Of a stretch of DNA of 64,000 nucleotides, positions 18,101 through 27,734 are shown one piece after another (the stretch's first letter is position 1; the number at the start of each line of letters is the position of its first letter). The stretch lies in contig NZ_LPZN01000048.1 of assembly GCF_001646655.1 (NCBI RefSeq), positions 1 through 64,000 on the forward strand. Direction: 5' to 3'. This DNA comes from Rhodococcus gordoniae (GTDB taxonomy: Bacteria; Actinomycetota; Actinomycetes; Mycobacteriales; Mycobacteriaceae). The position numbers and the translations under genes are program-made. The notes under the pieces were generated by a model that saw nothing but the letters and a program-made list of their open reading frames with translations, was not told where the DNA came from and ran no database searches.

Positions 18101-19993
18101 ATGGGCTCGTACGAGGAGGCGTTCCGCCGGAGCACCGAGGATCCCGAGGGATTCTGGCTCGAGGCCGCCCAGGCGGTCGAGTGGGAGAGCGCGCCGACGC
18201 GAGCTCTCGACGACTCGGCGGCACCGTCGTACAGGTGGTTCCCGGACGGCGCCCTGAACACCAGCGTCAACGCGCTCGACCGGCACGTGCGCGCGGGGCA
18301 CGGCGACCGCCCGGCGCTGATCTGGGATTCGGCGATGGTCCCCGCGAAGCGCACCTACACCTACGCAGAGCTGCTCGACGAAGTCGCGACGTTCGCCGGG
18401 GTGCTGCGGGACCAGGGTGTCGTGGCCGGCGACCGCGTGATCGTCTACATGCCGATGATCCCCGAGGCCGCGATCGCGATGCTCGCCTGCGCCCGTATCG
18501 GGGCGGTGCACTCGGTGGTCTTCGGTGGGTTCGCCGCGAAGGAACTCGCGACCCGCATCGACGACGCGAAGCCGGTCGTGCTGGTCACGGCCTCCGGCGG
18601 TCTCGAACCGGGCCGCACGATCGAGTACCTGCCGATCGTCGAGCAGGCGATCGGTCTGTCGCCGACGCCGCCGCACACCGTGATCGTCAAGGATCGTGAG
18701 CAGATCCCCGGTTCGGCGGCCGACTACCAGACCTCCTCCGCGGCGTGGTTCGACTGGGACGAGCTCTGCGTTGACGCCGCTCCCGCCGAGCCCGTGACGG
18801 TCGCGGCGACCGACCCGCTCTACATCCTCTACACCTCCGGCACCACCGGGAAGCCCAAGGGCGTGGTGCGCGACAACGGCGGGCACGCCGTAGCTCTGAC
18901 CTGGTCGATGCACAACATCTACGACATCGACCCGGGCGACGTGTGGTGGACCGCCTCCGATGTGGGCTGGGTGGTCGGCCACTCCTACATCGTCTACGGT
19001 CCGCTGCTGGTGGGCGCGACGACGGTGATGTACGAGGGCAAGCCCGTCGGCACACCCGATGCGGGCGCGTTCTGGCGGATCATCGCCGAGAACGGCGTCA
19101 AGGCGTTGTTCACCGCCCCCACCGCGATTCGCGCGGTGCGCAAGGCCGATCCGAATGCCGAGGAGCTGAAGAAGTACCCCATCGACTCGTTGCGGACGCT
19201 CTTCGCCGCCGGTGAACGCCTCGACCCCGACACCTACCACTGGGCGACGAAGGTGCTCGACCGTCCGGTGGTCGACCACTGGTGGCAGACCGAGACGGGC
19301 TGGGCGATCGCCGCCAATCTGCGCGGCCTCGAAGCGATGCCGCTCAAGGCCGGCTCCCCGACCGTCCCCGTTCCGGGATACCGGGTCGAGATCGTCGACG
19401 GCGAAGGCAGGCTCGTCGATCCGAACACCGAGGGCAACATCGTCATCCGGCTGCCGTTGCCGCCGGGCACCCTGGCCGGCCTGTGGCAGGACGAGGATCG
19501 TTACCGCCGCTCGTACCTCGACACATTCCCCGGTTACTACCTCACCGGCGATTCCGGGTACATCGACGAGGACGGCTACGTCTTCGTCCTCGGCCGCTCC
19601 GACGACGTGATCAACGTTGCCGGGCACCGGCTCTCGACCGGCAGCATGGAGGCCGTGGTGGCCGGACATCCTGCCGTCGCCGAATGCGCGGTGGTGGGCA
19701 TCCGCGACGAACTCAAGGGTCAGCGCCCGTCGGGTTATGTAGTGCTCAAGGCGGGCGTGGAGATCGATCCCGAGACCCTGCGCCGAGAGCTCGTCGCGAT
19801 GGTCCGCGACCAGATCGGCGCGGTCGCGACCTTCCGCGATGTGACGGTGGTCCAGGCTCTCCCGAAGACACGCTCCGGCAAGATCCTGCGCAAGACGATG
19901 CGGCAGATCGCCGACCACGAGGAGTACACGGTGCCGTCGACGATCGAGGATCCGGCGGTGCTCGACGCGCTGAAGCAGCAACTCGGCGGCTGA
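18101..19993 (+). CDS. prpE: Propionyl-CoA synthetase / acetyl-CoA synthetase-like (PrpE-type)
   Basis: A 630-residue ANL-superfamily enzyme. The N-terminal ACAS_N-like region is followed by LYILYTSGTTGKPKGVVR (ATP-binding P-loop), WWQTETGWAI, YYLTGDSGYIDEDGY and RSDDVINVAGHRLSTGSMEA (the adenylation and hinge motifs), and by KTRSGKILRKTMR with the catalytic, acetylation-prone lysine. It activates a short-chain acid with ATP and CoA; TSGTTGKPKGVVRDNGGH favours propionate over acetate, but acyl specificity is inferred. GAGGAAGGA precedes the ATG. Its product could feed the carboxyltransferase encoded nearby. Confidence 0.85.
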   Translation: MGSYEEAFRRSTEDPEGFWLEAAQAVEWESAPTRALDDSAAPSYRWFPDGALNTSVNALDRHVRAGHGDRPALIWDSAMVPAKRTYTYAELLDEVATFAGVLRDQGVVAGDRVIVYMPMIPEAAIAMLACARIGAVHSVVFGGFAAKELATRIDDAKPVVLVTASGGLEPGRTIEYLPIVEQAIGLSPTPPHTVIVKDREQIPGSAADYQTSSAAWFDWDELCVDAAPAEPVTVAATDPLYILYTSGTTGKPKGVVRDNGGHAVALTWSMHNIYDIDPGDVWWTASDVGWVVGHSYIVYGPLLVGATTVMYEGKPVGTPDAGAFWRIIAENGVKALFTAPTAIRAVRKADPNAEELKKYPIDSLRTLFAAGERLDPDTYHWATKVLDRPVVDHWWQTETGWAIAANLRGLEAMPLKAGSPTVPVPGYRVEIVDGEGRLVDPNTEGNIVIRLPLPPGTLAGLWQDEDRYRRSYLDTFPGYYLTGDSGYIDEDGYVFVLGRSDDVINVAGHRLSTGSMEAVVAGHPAVAECAVVGIRDELKGQRPSGYVVLKAGVEIDPETLRRELVAMVRDQIGAVATFRDVTVVQALPKTRSGKILRKTMRQIADHEEYTVPSTIEDPAVLDALKQQLGG

Positions 19994-20021
19994 CGGCACG
20001 CTAAGGAGGGTGTACACGGCA

Positions 20022-20061
20022 GCGGACGGATACCCGGTGCAGAGCACGAGTATCCGTCCGC
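20022..20061. terminator. Bidirectional hairpin between converging genes
   Basis: GCGGACGGATAC (20022-20033) pairs perfectly with GTATCCGTCCGC (20050-20061) across a 16-nt loop, in the 83-nt gap between the converging prpE-like and DUF3618 genes. It lacks a long T-run, as usual in high-GC actinobacteria. Confidence 0.6.
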
Positions 20062-20076
20062 CGGGGTACGCCTGCG

Positions 20077-20319
20077 TCACCTGCGTCGTCGGCGCCTCAC
20101 GATCAACAGCACGATCACTGCTGCGAGCACCCCTCCGGCCGCCGCCATCAGGTCGGGCCGGGTGCGCACCACCTCCGCCCGCTCGGCCGCGGACTGCTTG
20201 ATCCTCGTGGGCACGTCGAGTCGGTCGGTGAGTTCGCCGACGGTCGCGGCGAGTTCGGCCCGTTGACGTTCGATGTCGGCCACGTCCTCCGGACGCCCAT
20301 CGTTGTCGGATGCGGTCAC
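20077..20319 (-). CDS. DUF3618 small membrane protein
   Basis: An 80-residue protein. DIERQRAELAATVGELTDRL (about 15-35) is the DUF3618 hallmark helix, followed by a transmembrane segment (about 58-74) and a run of six arginines at the C-terminus, which would place the tail in the cytoplasm. Its GTG (20319) overlaps the holin-like stop (GTGA), so it is translated as the last gene of the YihY - holin-like - DUF3618 operon. Such proteins recur beside Phage_holin_3_6 proteins in actinobacteria. The function is unknown. Confidence 0.84.
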   Translation of the reverse strand: MTASDNDGRPEDVADIERQRAELAATVGELTDRLDVPTRIKQSAAERAEVVRTRPDLMAAAGGVLAAVIVLLIVRRRRRR

Positions 20320-20741
20320 TTCGTTGCTCCCTTCGCGGCGTCGATGTCGGCGCGGACACTGGCGACCGTGCGTTCCGGCACGGGGGGTGCGGCGTTCTTC
20401 GCCTTCGAGGCACCGACCGCCGCGAGGATGCCTCCGACGGCGAGCACCACGAGCGCGACGATGAGGGCGGCGAGCCACGGCTCGACGGCCGTGGCGAGGC
20501 CGAGCACGGCCGTCGCGATCAGCGTCGCCAGTCCCAGGAACAGCAGGACCGCTCCCGCACCCGAGATACCCACGCCCACACCGATACGGGTGCCCTTGGA
20601 CTTGACCTCCTCGAGCGCGTGTGAGACCTCGGTCCGGACCAGGGTCGACACCTGTTCGGTGAGCCGCTCGGTGAGTTCGACCGTGGACAGGTTCTTCGGT
20701 TGTTCGGCCACGGGACGCGCATTGCCGCCGGGCGTCGTCAT
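20316..20741 (-). CDS. Phage_holin_3_6 (Act_Holin-like) membrane protein
   Basis: A 141-residue protein with a charged amphipathic N-terminal helix (about 18-50, LTERLTEQVSTLVRTEVSHA), two strong transmembrane helices (about 52-78 and 84-110) and a charged C-terminus. This is the chromosomal actinobacterial holin superfamily III layout. Nothing phage-like is nearby, so a lytic role is unlikely; these proteins are usually part of envelope operons. The ATG overlaps the YihY stop (ATGA) and the stop overlaps the DUF3618 start. Confidence 0.83.
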   Translation of the reverse strand: MTTPGGNARPVAEQPKNLSTVELTERLTEQVSTLVRTEVSHALEEVKSKGTRIGVGVGISGAGAVLLFLGLATLIATAVLGLATAVEPWLAALIVALVVLAVGGILAAVGASKAKNAAPPVPERTVASVRADIDAAKGATK

Positions 20742-21859
20742 CGCGGACTCCTTTCTGTCGGGGGTCGGGGAGGGTCCACGGAGTCGGTCGCCTCCTCGGA
20801 GGAGTTGTCCCCGCTGTGGGCTTCACGCAGTTTCCGCCCGTGCTCGACGAGTTCATCGAGCTTGGCGGCGTTCTTCTCGCTCGCGCGTGAATCACGTTCG
20901 GGCAGTTGCAGTGTCTTCTCGGCAGGCATACCGGCCTGCAGCTGGCGACCTCGCTCCATCTCGGCGTCGAACTCGGCACCGAACAACAGGGCCAGGTTGG
21001 TGATCCACAACCACAGCAGGAAGATCACCGCGCCGGCGAGGGATCCGTAGGTCTTGTTGTAGCTGCCGAAATTCGAGACGTAGAAGGCGAATCCCACCGA
21101 AGCCACGATCCACACCAGGATCGCGATGAGTGATCCGAGGCTGACCCAGCGGAATTTCGGCTGGGACACATTGGGTGTCGCGTAGTACAGCACAGCGACG
21201 ATCATGACCACCAGCGCGAGCATCACGGGCCACTTGACGATGTTCCATACCGTCACAGCGGTGTCGCCGAGGCCGATGACGTCGCCGATCGTCCGTGCCA
21301 CCGGACCACTGATCACGAGCATCAGGGCGGTGGCGCCCGCGGCCACCAGGGCCACGGCGGTGATCAGCAGCATCAGCGGACGCAGTTTCCAGACGGGCCG
21401 CCCCTCTTCGATCTCGTAGATCCGGTTCATGGCGCGACCGAAGGCGCCGACATATCCCGATGCCGACCACAGCGCGCCGAGAATACCGACGATCAGGGCG
21501 AATCCGGCTGTCGGTGCGGCGACGAGCTGTTCGATCGGCCCTCGGAGCGTGTCGACGGCGGAGGACGGACCGAGATCTTCGACCATGCCGAGCACGGCAT
21601 CCACCGTCGTCTGCCCTTGGCCGAACACACCGAGCAACGAGACCACGACGAGCAGGGCCGGGAACAGCGACAGGACGGCGTAGTAGGTCAGCGCGGCGGC
21701 GAGATCGGTGCACTGATCCCGACTGAACTCTCGAATCGTCCTGCGCAGCACATACTTCCACGACGGTTTGGACAGATCGGTCGGAGAGTCGGGTTTGCGC
21801 GGATCGTCGGGTGCGAGGGTGGCACCCGATGACCCGTCACGTCTGTGCTCGGCATCCAT
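20738..21859 (-). CDS. YihY/virulence factor BrkB family membrane protein
   Basis: A 373-residue inner-membrane protein with six hydrophobic helices. CTDLAAALTYYAVLSLFPAL (about 50-70) is the family's most conserved segment, followed by GILGALWSASGYVGAFGRAMN and, near the C-terminal membrane part, NKTYGSLAGAVIFLLWLW. The C-terminus is a charged cytoplasmic tail. Function is not settled; members were once thought to be RNase BN. The start at 21859 gives MDAEHRRDG, with a roughly 30-residue charged N-terminus typical of actinobacterial members. It leads an operon in which every junction overlaps by 4 nt. Confidence 0.87.
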   Translation of the reverse strand: MDAEHRRDGSSGATLAPDDPRKPDSPTDLSKPSWKYVLRRTIREFSRDQCTDLAAALTYYAVLSLFPALLVVVSLLGVFGQGQTTVDAVLGMVEDLGPSSAVDTLRGPIEQLVAAPTAGFALIVGILGALWSASGYVGAFGRAMNRIYEIEEGRPVWKLRPLMLLITAVALVAAGATALMLVISGPVARTIGDVIGLGDTAVTVWNIVKWPVMLALVVMIVAVLYYATPNVSQPKFRWVSLGSLIAILVWIVASVGFAFYVSNFGSYNKTYGSLAGAVIFLLWLWITNLALLFGAEFDAEMERGRQLQAGMPAEKTLQLPERDSRASEKNAAKLDELVEHGRKLREAHSGDNSSEEATDSVDPPRPPTERSPR

Positions 21860-21958
21860 ACTGCGGCGGGTACCCGCGGTCGCACCCGGACCAAACTCAC
21901 AACCGCACCGGGACCGAACGCGCCGCCGCAGCGGTGCGACGGCCGTACGATTCGGCTC

Positions 21959-22468
21959 ATGCCCGACATCCCACTCGAAGGATCCGCCGACGGTTTCGCG
22001 GACATCGCCTCGCAGCTCGACTACCCGATGTTCATCGTCACCGCATTCGACGGTGAGGAACGCAGCGGCTGCCTGATCGGATTCGCGACGCAGTCCGCGA
22101 TCGATCCGGCGCGCTTCCTCGTGGCGCTGTCGGACAAGAACCGGACGTACCGGGTGGCGTCGAAGGCGAAGCATCTCGCGGTACACGTCCTGACCCCGGC
22201 CGATCGCGAACTGGCGGCGCTGTTCGGTGAGCACACCGGTGACGACATCGACAAGTTCGCCCGCTGCTCGTGGCGGGAGGGACCGTACGGCCTGCCCGTG
22301 CTCGACGGCCCGCGGGCCTGGTTCGTCGGCCGGATCCTGGAGACGTTCACGACCGGCGACCACGGAGGTTTTCTCCTCGAACCCGAACGCGGCGAGCTCC
22401 GCGGCGACCTGGACCGCCTCATGACCTTCGCGTCCGTGGGCGATCTCGAGGCCGGGCACGGCGCGTGA
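21959..22468 (+). CDS. Flavin reductase-like / FMN-binding split-barrel protein
   Basis: A 169-residue protein. YPMFIVTAFDGEERSGCLIG (about 23-42) is the entry to the flavin reductase-like FMN-binding split barrel, followed by FLVALSDKNRTYRVASKAKH and HVLTPADRELAALFGEHTGDD. It may supply reduced flavin or act as a flavin-dependent reductase. The ATG at 21959 lies 7 nt after a TACGAT -10 box (21946-21951), so it is probably a leaderless transcript. It diverges from the YihY operon and is followed by the RibD-C gene 37 nt later, both involving flavin or pteridine chemistry. Confidence 0.8.
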   Translation: MPDIPLEGSADGFADIASQLDYPMFIVTAFDGEERSGCLIGFATQSAIDPARFLVALSDKNRTYRVASKAKHLAVHVLTPADRELAALFGEHTGDDIDKFARCSWREGPYGLPVLDGPRAWFVGRILETFTTGDHGGFLLEPERGELRGDLDRLMTFASVGDLEAGHGA

Positions 22469-22505
22469 CGTGCATCCGTAGAGCGCAAGTGATCTGATCG
22501 GCGAC

Positions 22506-23282
22506 ATGCGACGACTCGACGGCACCCCTGCGACGCAGCACGTGGACGACACGGCGCTGCGCGCGCTCTACGCCTATCCCGACGACCTGTCCCGGCCGTG
22601 GCTGCGGATCAACTTCGTGTCCTCGCTCGACGGCGCCGTGGCGGTCGAAGGACGGTCGGGCGCCCTCGGTTCCCCTTCCGACAAGAAGGTCTTCGGACTG
22701 CTGCGCGAGCTCGCCGACGTGATCCTCGTGGGTGCGGGCACGGTGCGCGCCGAGAACTACGGTGGCGCCCGGACGAGCGAGGCCCTGCGGGCGCGGCGGC
22801 AGGAGGCCGGGCTGGCTCCGATACCCCCGGTCGCGGTGGTGACCGCCTCGTGCGACCTGCCACCCGACCTGCGTCTGTTCACCGATACGACGATCCCGCC
22901 CGTGGTGTTCACGACCGCACGTGCCCCCGGGAGCGCCCGGCGCGCGGTCGAGGCCGCCGGTGGCGAGGTACGCGTCATCGCCGACGCGGTGATCGACGGA
23001 CCCTCCCTGCTCGCCGCGATCGGCGAGGCAGGATGGCTCCGCGTGCTGTGCGAGGGCGGGCCGAGCCTGTTCGGCCGCATGATCGAGGACGGCGTCGTCG
23101 ACGAGCTGTGTCTGACCTGGGCGCCGGTCCTGGCCGCCGGTAACGCCGGGCGCATCGCGCACGCACCGACGGCTGCCCTGACCCCCCTGCGACGTGCGCA
23201 CCTGGTGTGCGACGACGACGGCACCCTGCTCACCCGCTGGGTGCGGACCGATGCTCTGGAAGGAGACACGCATGGCCGATGA
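22506..23282 (+). CDS. RibD C-terminal-domain pyrimidine/pterin reductase
   Basis: A 258-residue protein with a single RibD_C (dihydrofolate reductase-like) domain: PWLRINFVSSLDGAVAVEGR near residue 32, DVILVGAGTVRAENYG, LCEGGPSLFGRMIEDGVVDELCLTW and APVLAAGNAGRI. It reduces a pyrimidine-type ring using NAD(P)H. In M. tuberculosis, Rv2671 is a homologous stand-alone RibD-like protein that can also act as a dihydrofolate reductase. No deaminase domain is fused. The 3' end overlaps the CinA gene by 11 nt, so the pair are co-translated. Confidence 0.84.
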   Translation: MRRLDGTPATQHVDDTALRALYAYPDDLSRPWLRINFVSSLDGAVAVEGRSGALGSPSDKKVFGLLRELADVILVGAGTVRAENYGGARTSEALRARRQEAGLAPIPPVAVVTASCDLPPDLRLFTDTTIPPVVFTTARAPGSARRAVEAAGGEVRVIADAVIDGPSLLAAIGEAGWLRVLCEGGPSLFGRMIEDGVVDELCLTWAPVLAAGNAGRIAHAPTAALTPLRRAHLVCDDDGTLLTRWVRTDALEGDTHGR

Positions 23283-23763
23283 CGATGTGGTGGAGGGGAC
23301 GGACACCTCCGACGAGTTGATCGAGCAGCTGGCACAGCTCGCCTCCGACAAGGAGCTGACGCTCGGCTGCGCGGAATCGCTCACCGCCGGCACGCTCGCA
23401 GCCCGTCTGGGTGCCGCGAAGGGCAGCTCCGACTGGTTCCGCGGCGGCATCGTCGCGTACTCGCGCGAGGTCAAGTACGGCCTGCTGGACGTACCCGAAG
23501 GTCCGGTGGTCAGCGAGACCGCGGCGCGCACGATGGCGGAGAGCACCTCCCGCCTCCTGGGAGCCGGGATCGTCGTCGCCGTGAGCGGAGCCGGCGGACC
23601 CGATCCGCAGGACGGCCGTCCGCCGGGCACGGTCTGTTTCGCGACGACCGGTCCGGACGGAACTCGCAGCGAGGAGCAGCACTTCGACGGTGACCCCGAG
23701 AAGGTGCTCGCACAGACGGTGCGTCACGCGCTGTCGTTGCTCGTGGAGCGGGCATCCGCCTGA
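23272..23763 (+). CDS. cinA: CinA-family nicotinamide-nucleotide amidohydrolase
   Basis: A 163-residue protein equal to the C-terminal domain of CinA (COG1546, PncC-like): LTLGCAESLTAGTLAARLG (about 31-49) with the catalytic serine, WFRGGIVAYS and VSGAGGPDPQDGRPPGTVCF. The domain deamidates nicotinamide mononucleotide in pyridine nucleotide recycling. The N-terminal MoCF domain of full CinA is absent, as in many actinobacteria. GGAAGGAG precedes the ATG, and the start lies inside the 3' end of the RibD-like gene. A short charged N-terminal extension (about 20 residues) precedes the domain. Confidence 0.87.
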   Translation: MADDDVVEGTDTSDELIEQLAQLASDKELTLGCAESLTAGTLAARLGAAKGSSDWFRGGIVAYSREVKYGLLDVPEGPVVSETAARTMAESTSRLLGAGIVVAVSGAGGPDPQDGRPPGTVCFATTGPDGTRSEEQHFDGDPEKVLAQTVRHALSLLVERASA

Positions 23764-23807
23764 AAATCGGATGCGGTCCCCTGCCTGCGGGACCTACCGT
23801 GACGGCC

Positions 23808-24302
23808 ATGCGCGTCGTCTTCACGAAAGGTCCCGGCATCGGGTACGAGATCGCGGTGCATCGCGAGACCGGACCGGAACTCGCTCCGCGCAACGGCCCG
23901 GGCGGTCACCCCTATCTCCCCCACGACCTCGTGCACCTGCTGGTCGAGAGGGAGGCGGGCATCGAGCTCGGCGTCTACGGACAGTTGGCCGCCGGCGACA
24001 ACGGCCTGTTCTGGCCTGCCGACGACGCAGAACGAACCCGGGCCGGTCGGCGCCGCAGGTCGAAGAAGCATGCGATGCCCCCGCGCGCGGAGGCCGACAT
24101 GATCAGGTCGGAGGAACTGGCGCGCATCGCCGTCCCCGTCTGGGAGGCGCGGCGCCGCCTGGCAGACGGGCTGCCGGCCCATGTCTCCGAGAAGGACGTC
24201 GTACCGGTGGTCGACCGCATCGTGGACACCTTCGACGACTACGCCGACCGGTGGCATGCGCTACCGGTCGGCGGGTCGCTCACGGTGACCTGGGAGAGAC
24301 CG

Positions 24303-24320
<18 letters not shown>
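23808..24320 (+). CDS. Conserved actinobacterial hypothetical protein
   Basis: A 170-residue soluble protein beginning MRVVFTKGPGIGYEIAVHRE. It has a central HDLVHLLVE helix, a basic patch (AGRRRRSKKHA) and a C-terminal helix with VVDRIVDTFDDYADRW. I do not recognise a named family. ATG 23808 lies 7 nt after a TACCGT -10-like box, favouring a leaderless transcript. Its last 18 bases overlap the end of the converging acyl-CoA dehydrogenase gene. Base composition matches its neighbours, so it looks native. Confidence 0.7.
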
Positions 24321-26102
<1,782 letters not shown>

Positions 26103-26150
26103 CGGGGATCCTTTCGGGCGACGCGGGTATCCGGCCGCAGCAGGAACGAA

Positions 26151-26169
26151 CTAAGCGCTCACTCAGTAG
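26151..26169. promoter_or_regulatory. Candidate TetR operator, imperfect palindrome centred on AGCGCT
   Basis: The sequence CTAAGCGCTCACTCAGTAG contains the 6-bp palindrome AGCGCT. Its right half, CTCACTC, is the reverse complement of the half-site expected for a GAGTGAGCGCTCACTC-type TetR operator, but the left half is degraded. It lies between the acyl-CoA dehydrogenase and the divergent TetR gene. Binding is inferred from position. Confidence 0.35.
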
Positions 26170-26227
26170 AGCAATGCCGGTGCATGATGTCAACGACGCC
26201 TTTTCCGCGACCCGCAGGACGGACCCC

Positions 26228-26875
26228 GTGACCGACACACCCGAGCAGACCTCCGACGCGCCCGTTACCGTCGATTCCCCCGCCGCCGCCCTTCCGGGCG
26301 GCGGATCCGACGTCGCGCGCCGGCTCGTCGCCTCCGCCGTGGAGTCCTTCGCCCGACGCGGCTACCACGCGACCACCACCAGGGACATCTCCGTCGGCGC
26401 GGGGCTGAGCCCCGCCGCTCTGTACGTGCACTTCCCGTCCAAGGAGGCGGTACTCTTCGAAGCCGGTCGCAACGGACACCTCCACGTTCTCGAGGAGGTC
26501 GAGAGCGCTGCTGCGATCTCCACCGATCCGGTCGAACGGATGCGCGCGATCGTCGACCGGTTCGTGCGGATCCACGCGGTGCACCACACGACCTGCCGCG
26601 TCGCGCAGTACGAACTGCACGCGCTCTCGGAGGAGCACTACCGCGAGATCGCCGAGATCCGCCGGCGCACCGACGCCGTGGTCCGCGAGGTCATCTCCTC
26701 CGGAGTCGGCAGCGGTGCGTTCCGCGTCGGCGACGTGCCCACCGCAGCCCTGGCCGTCCTGTCGCTGGGAATCGATGTCGCCCGGTGGTACCGCCCGGGC
26801 CGAATGGACGTCGACGACCTGGCCCGCCACTACGTCGACCTGGCGTTGTCGATGCTCGGGGCACCCCCACACTGA
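26228..26875 (+). CDS. TetR-family transcriptional regulator
   Basis: A 215-residue protein with an N-terminal HTH: ARRLVASAVESFARRGYHATTTRDISVGAGLSPAALYVHFPSKE in pieces covers helices 1-4 (residues about 28-75). The rest is a helical ligand-binding domain with a REISSGVG-like region and a WYRPGRMD segment. The GTG at 26228 is preferred because AGGACGG lies upstream; an in-frame ATG at 26174 would add 18 residues but has a poor site and overlaps the candidate operator. It is divergent from an acyl-CoA dehydrogenase, so it probably senses an acyl-CoA or related ligand. Confidence 0.82.
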   Translation: MTDTPEQTSDAPVTVDSPAAALPGGGSDVARRLVASAVESFARRGYHATTTRDISVGAGLSPAALYVHFPSKEAVLFEAGRNGHLHVLEEVESAAAISTDPVERMRAIVDRFVRIHAVHHTTCRVAQYELHALSEEHYREIAEIRRRTDAVVREVISSGVGSGAFRVGDVPTAALAVLSLGIDVARWYRPGRMDVDDLARHYVDLALSMLGAPPH

Positions 26876-26899
26876 CCCGGGCCGGCCGCCGAACGACGA

Positions 26900-26943
26900 C
26901 GAGGCCCGCGACATCGGTCTGACCACCGTTGTCGCGGGCCTCG
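26900..26943. terminator. Bidirectional hairpin between TetR and FKBP genes
   Basis: CGAGGCCCGCGACA (26900-26913) pairs exactly with TGTCGCGGGCCTCG (26930-26943) across a 16-nt loop in the gap between these converging genes. Confidence 0.75.
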
Positions 26944-26962
26944 AATGTCGTTGCGGGCGCGG

Positions 26963-27685
26963 TTATCCGACGCCGAGCAGATCGATCACGAAGACCAGTG
27001 TCTTGCCTCCGAGCGGATGCCCGGAACCGGCCGGTCCGTACGCGAGCTGCGGGGGCACCGTGAGCTTGCGACGTCCACCGACGCGCATGCCCGGAATGCC
27101 CTCCTGCCAACCCGGGATCAGCCGTCCCAGCGGGAACCGGGCGGAGTCGCCACGAGCGAACGACGAGTCGAACACCTCGTTGGTCTCGTACTCCACACCG
27201 TGGTAGTGCACATCGACCACGCCGCCCGGCTGGGCCTCGTCGCCGTCACCGATCGTGATGTCCTCGATCACGAGATCGGCGGGCGCAGGGCCGGTCGCCG
27301 GCTCGATCGTCGGAACCTCCGGCGGCACCTGCACGGCGAGCAGGTCGATGATGAACACGAGGGTCTTGCCGGACATGCGGTGTCCCGATCCGGCCGGACC
27401 GTAGGCGAGCTCCGGCGGGATGGTCAGCTGGCGACGCCCGCCGACCTTCATGCCCGGGATGCCTTCCTGCCAGCCGGCGATCAGGCCGGACAGGGGGAAG
27501 GTGATGGACTCACCGCGGCTCCACGACGAGTCGAACTCCTCACCGGAATCGAACTCGACCCCGACGTAGTGGACTTCGACCTTCGATCCGGGTTCCGCCT
27601 CGGCACCGTCGCCGACCACCAGGTCCTTGATGACCAACTGGGTGGGAGCGGGGCCCTCCTGGAACTCGATTTCGGGCTTTGTCAT
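26963..27685 (-). CDS. Tandem double-domain FKBP-type peptidyl-prolyl isomerase
   Basis: A 240-residue protein made of two complete FKBP domains in series (about 1-118 and 120-240). Each has an EVHYVGVEF- or DVHYHGVEY-type strand, FDSS, and the highly conserved GWQEGIPGM(K/R)VGGRR block followed by LTIPPELAYGPAGSGH in one copy and LTVPPQLAYGPAGSGH in the other. The usual actinobacterial protein here is a single domain of about 120 residues next to gltA2, so this is an in-frame duplication. It catalyses proline cis-trans isomerisation in the cytosol; there is no signal peptide. It follows citrate synthase by 49 nt on the same strand and may be co-transcribed. Confidence 0.88.
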   Translation of the reverse strand: MTKPEIEFQEGPAPTQLVIKDLVVGDGAEAEPGSKVEVHYVGVEFDSGEEFDSSWSRGESITFPLSGLIAGWQEGIPGMKVGGRRQLTIPPELAYGPAGSGHRMSGKTLVFIIDLLAVQVPPEVPTIEPATGPAPADLVIEDITIGDGDEAQPGGVVDVHYHGVEYETNEVFDSSFARGDSARFPLGRLIPGWQEGIPGMRVGGRRKLTVPPQLAYGPAGSGHPLGGKTLVFVIDLLGVG

Positions 27686-27734
27686 GCGTGTCTCCTCGTC
27701 GGGATTCGGTCGAGATGTCCGGTCGTTACGAGGG

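Noticed and set aside
20316-20741. Holin-like gene as evidence of a prophage
   Set aside because: The family is a common chromosomal actinobacterial membrane protein, and no integrase, lysin, capsid or attachment site is seen.
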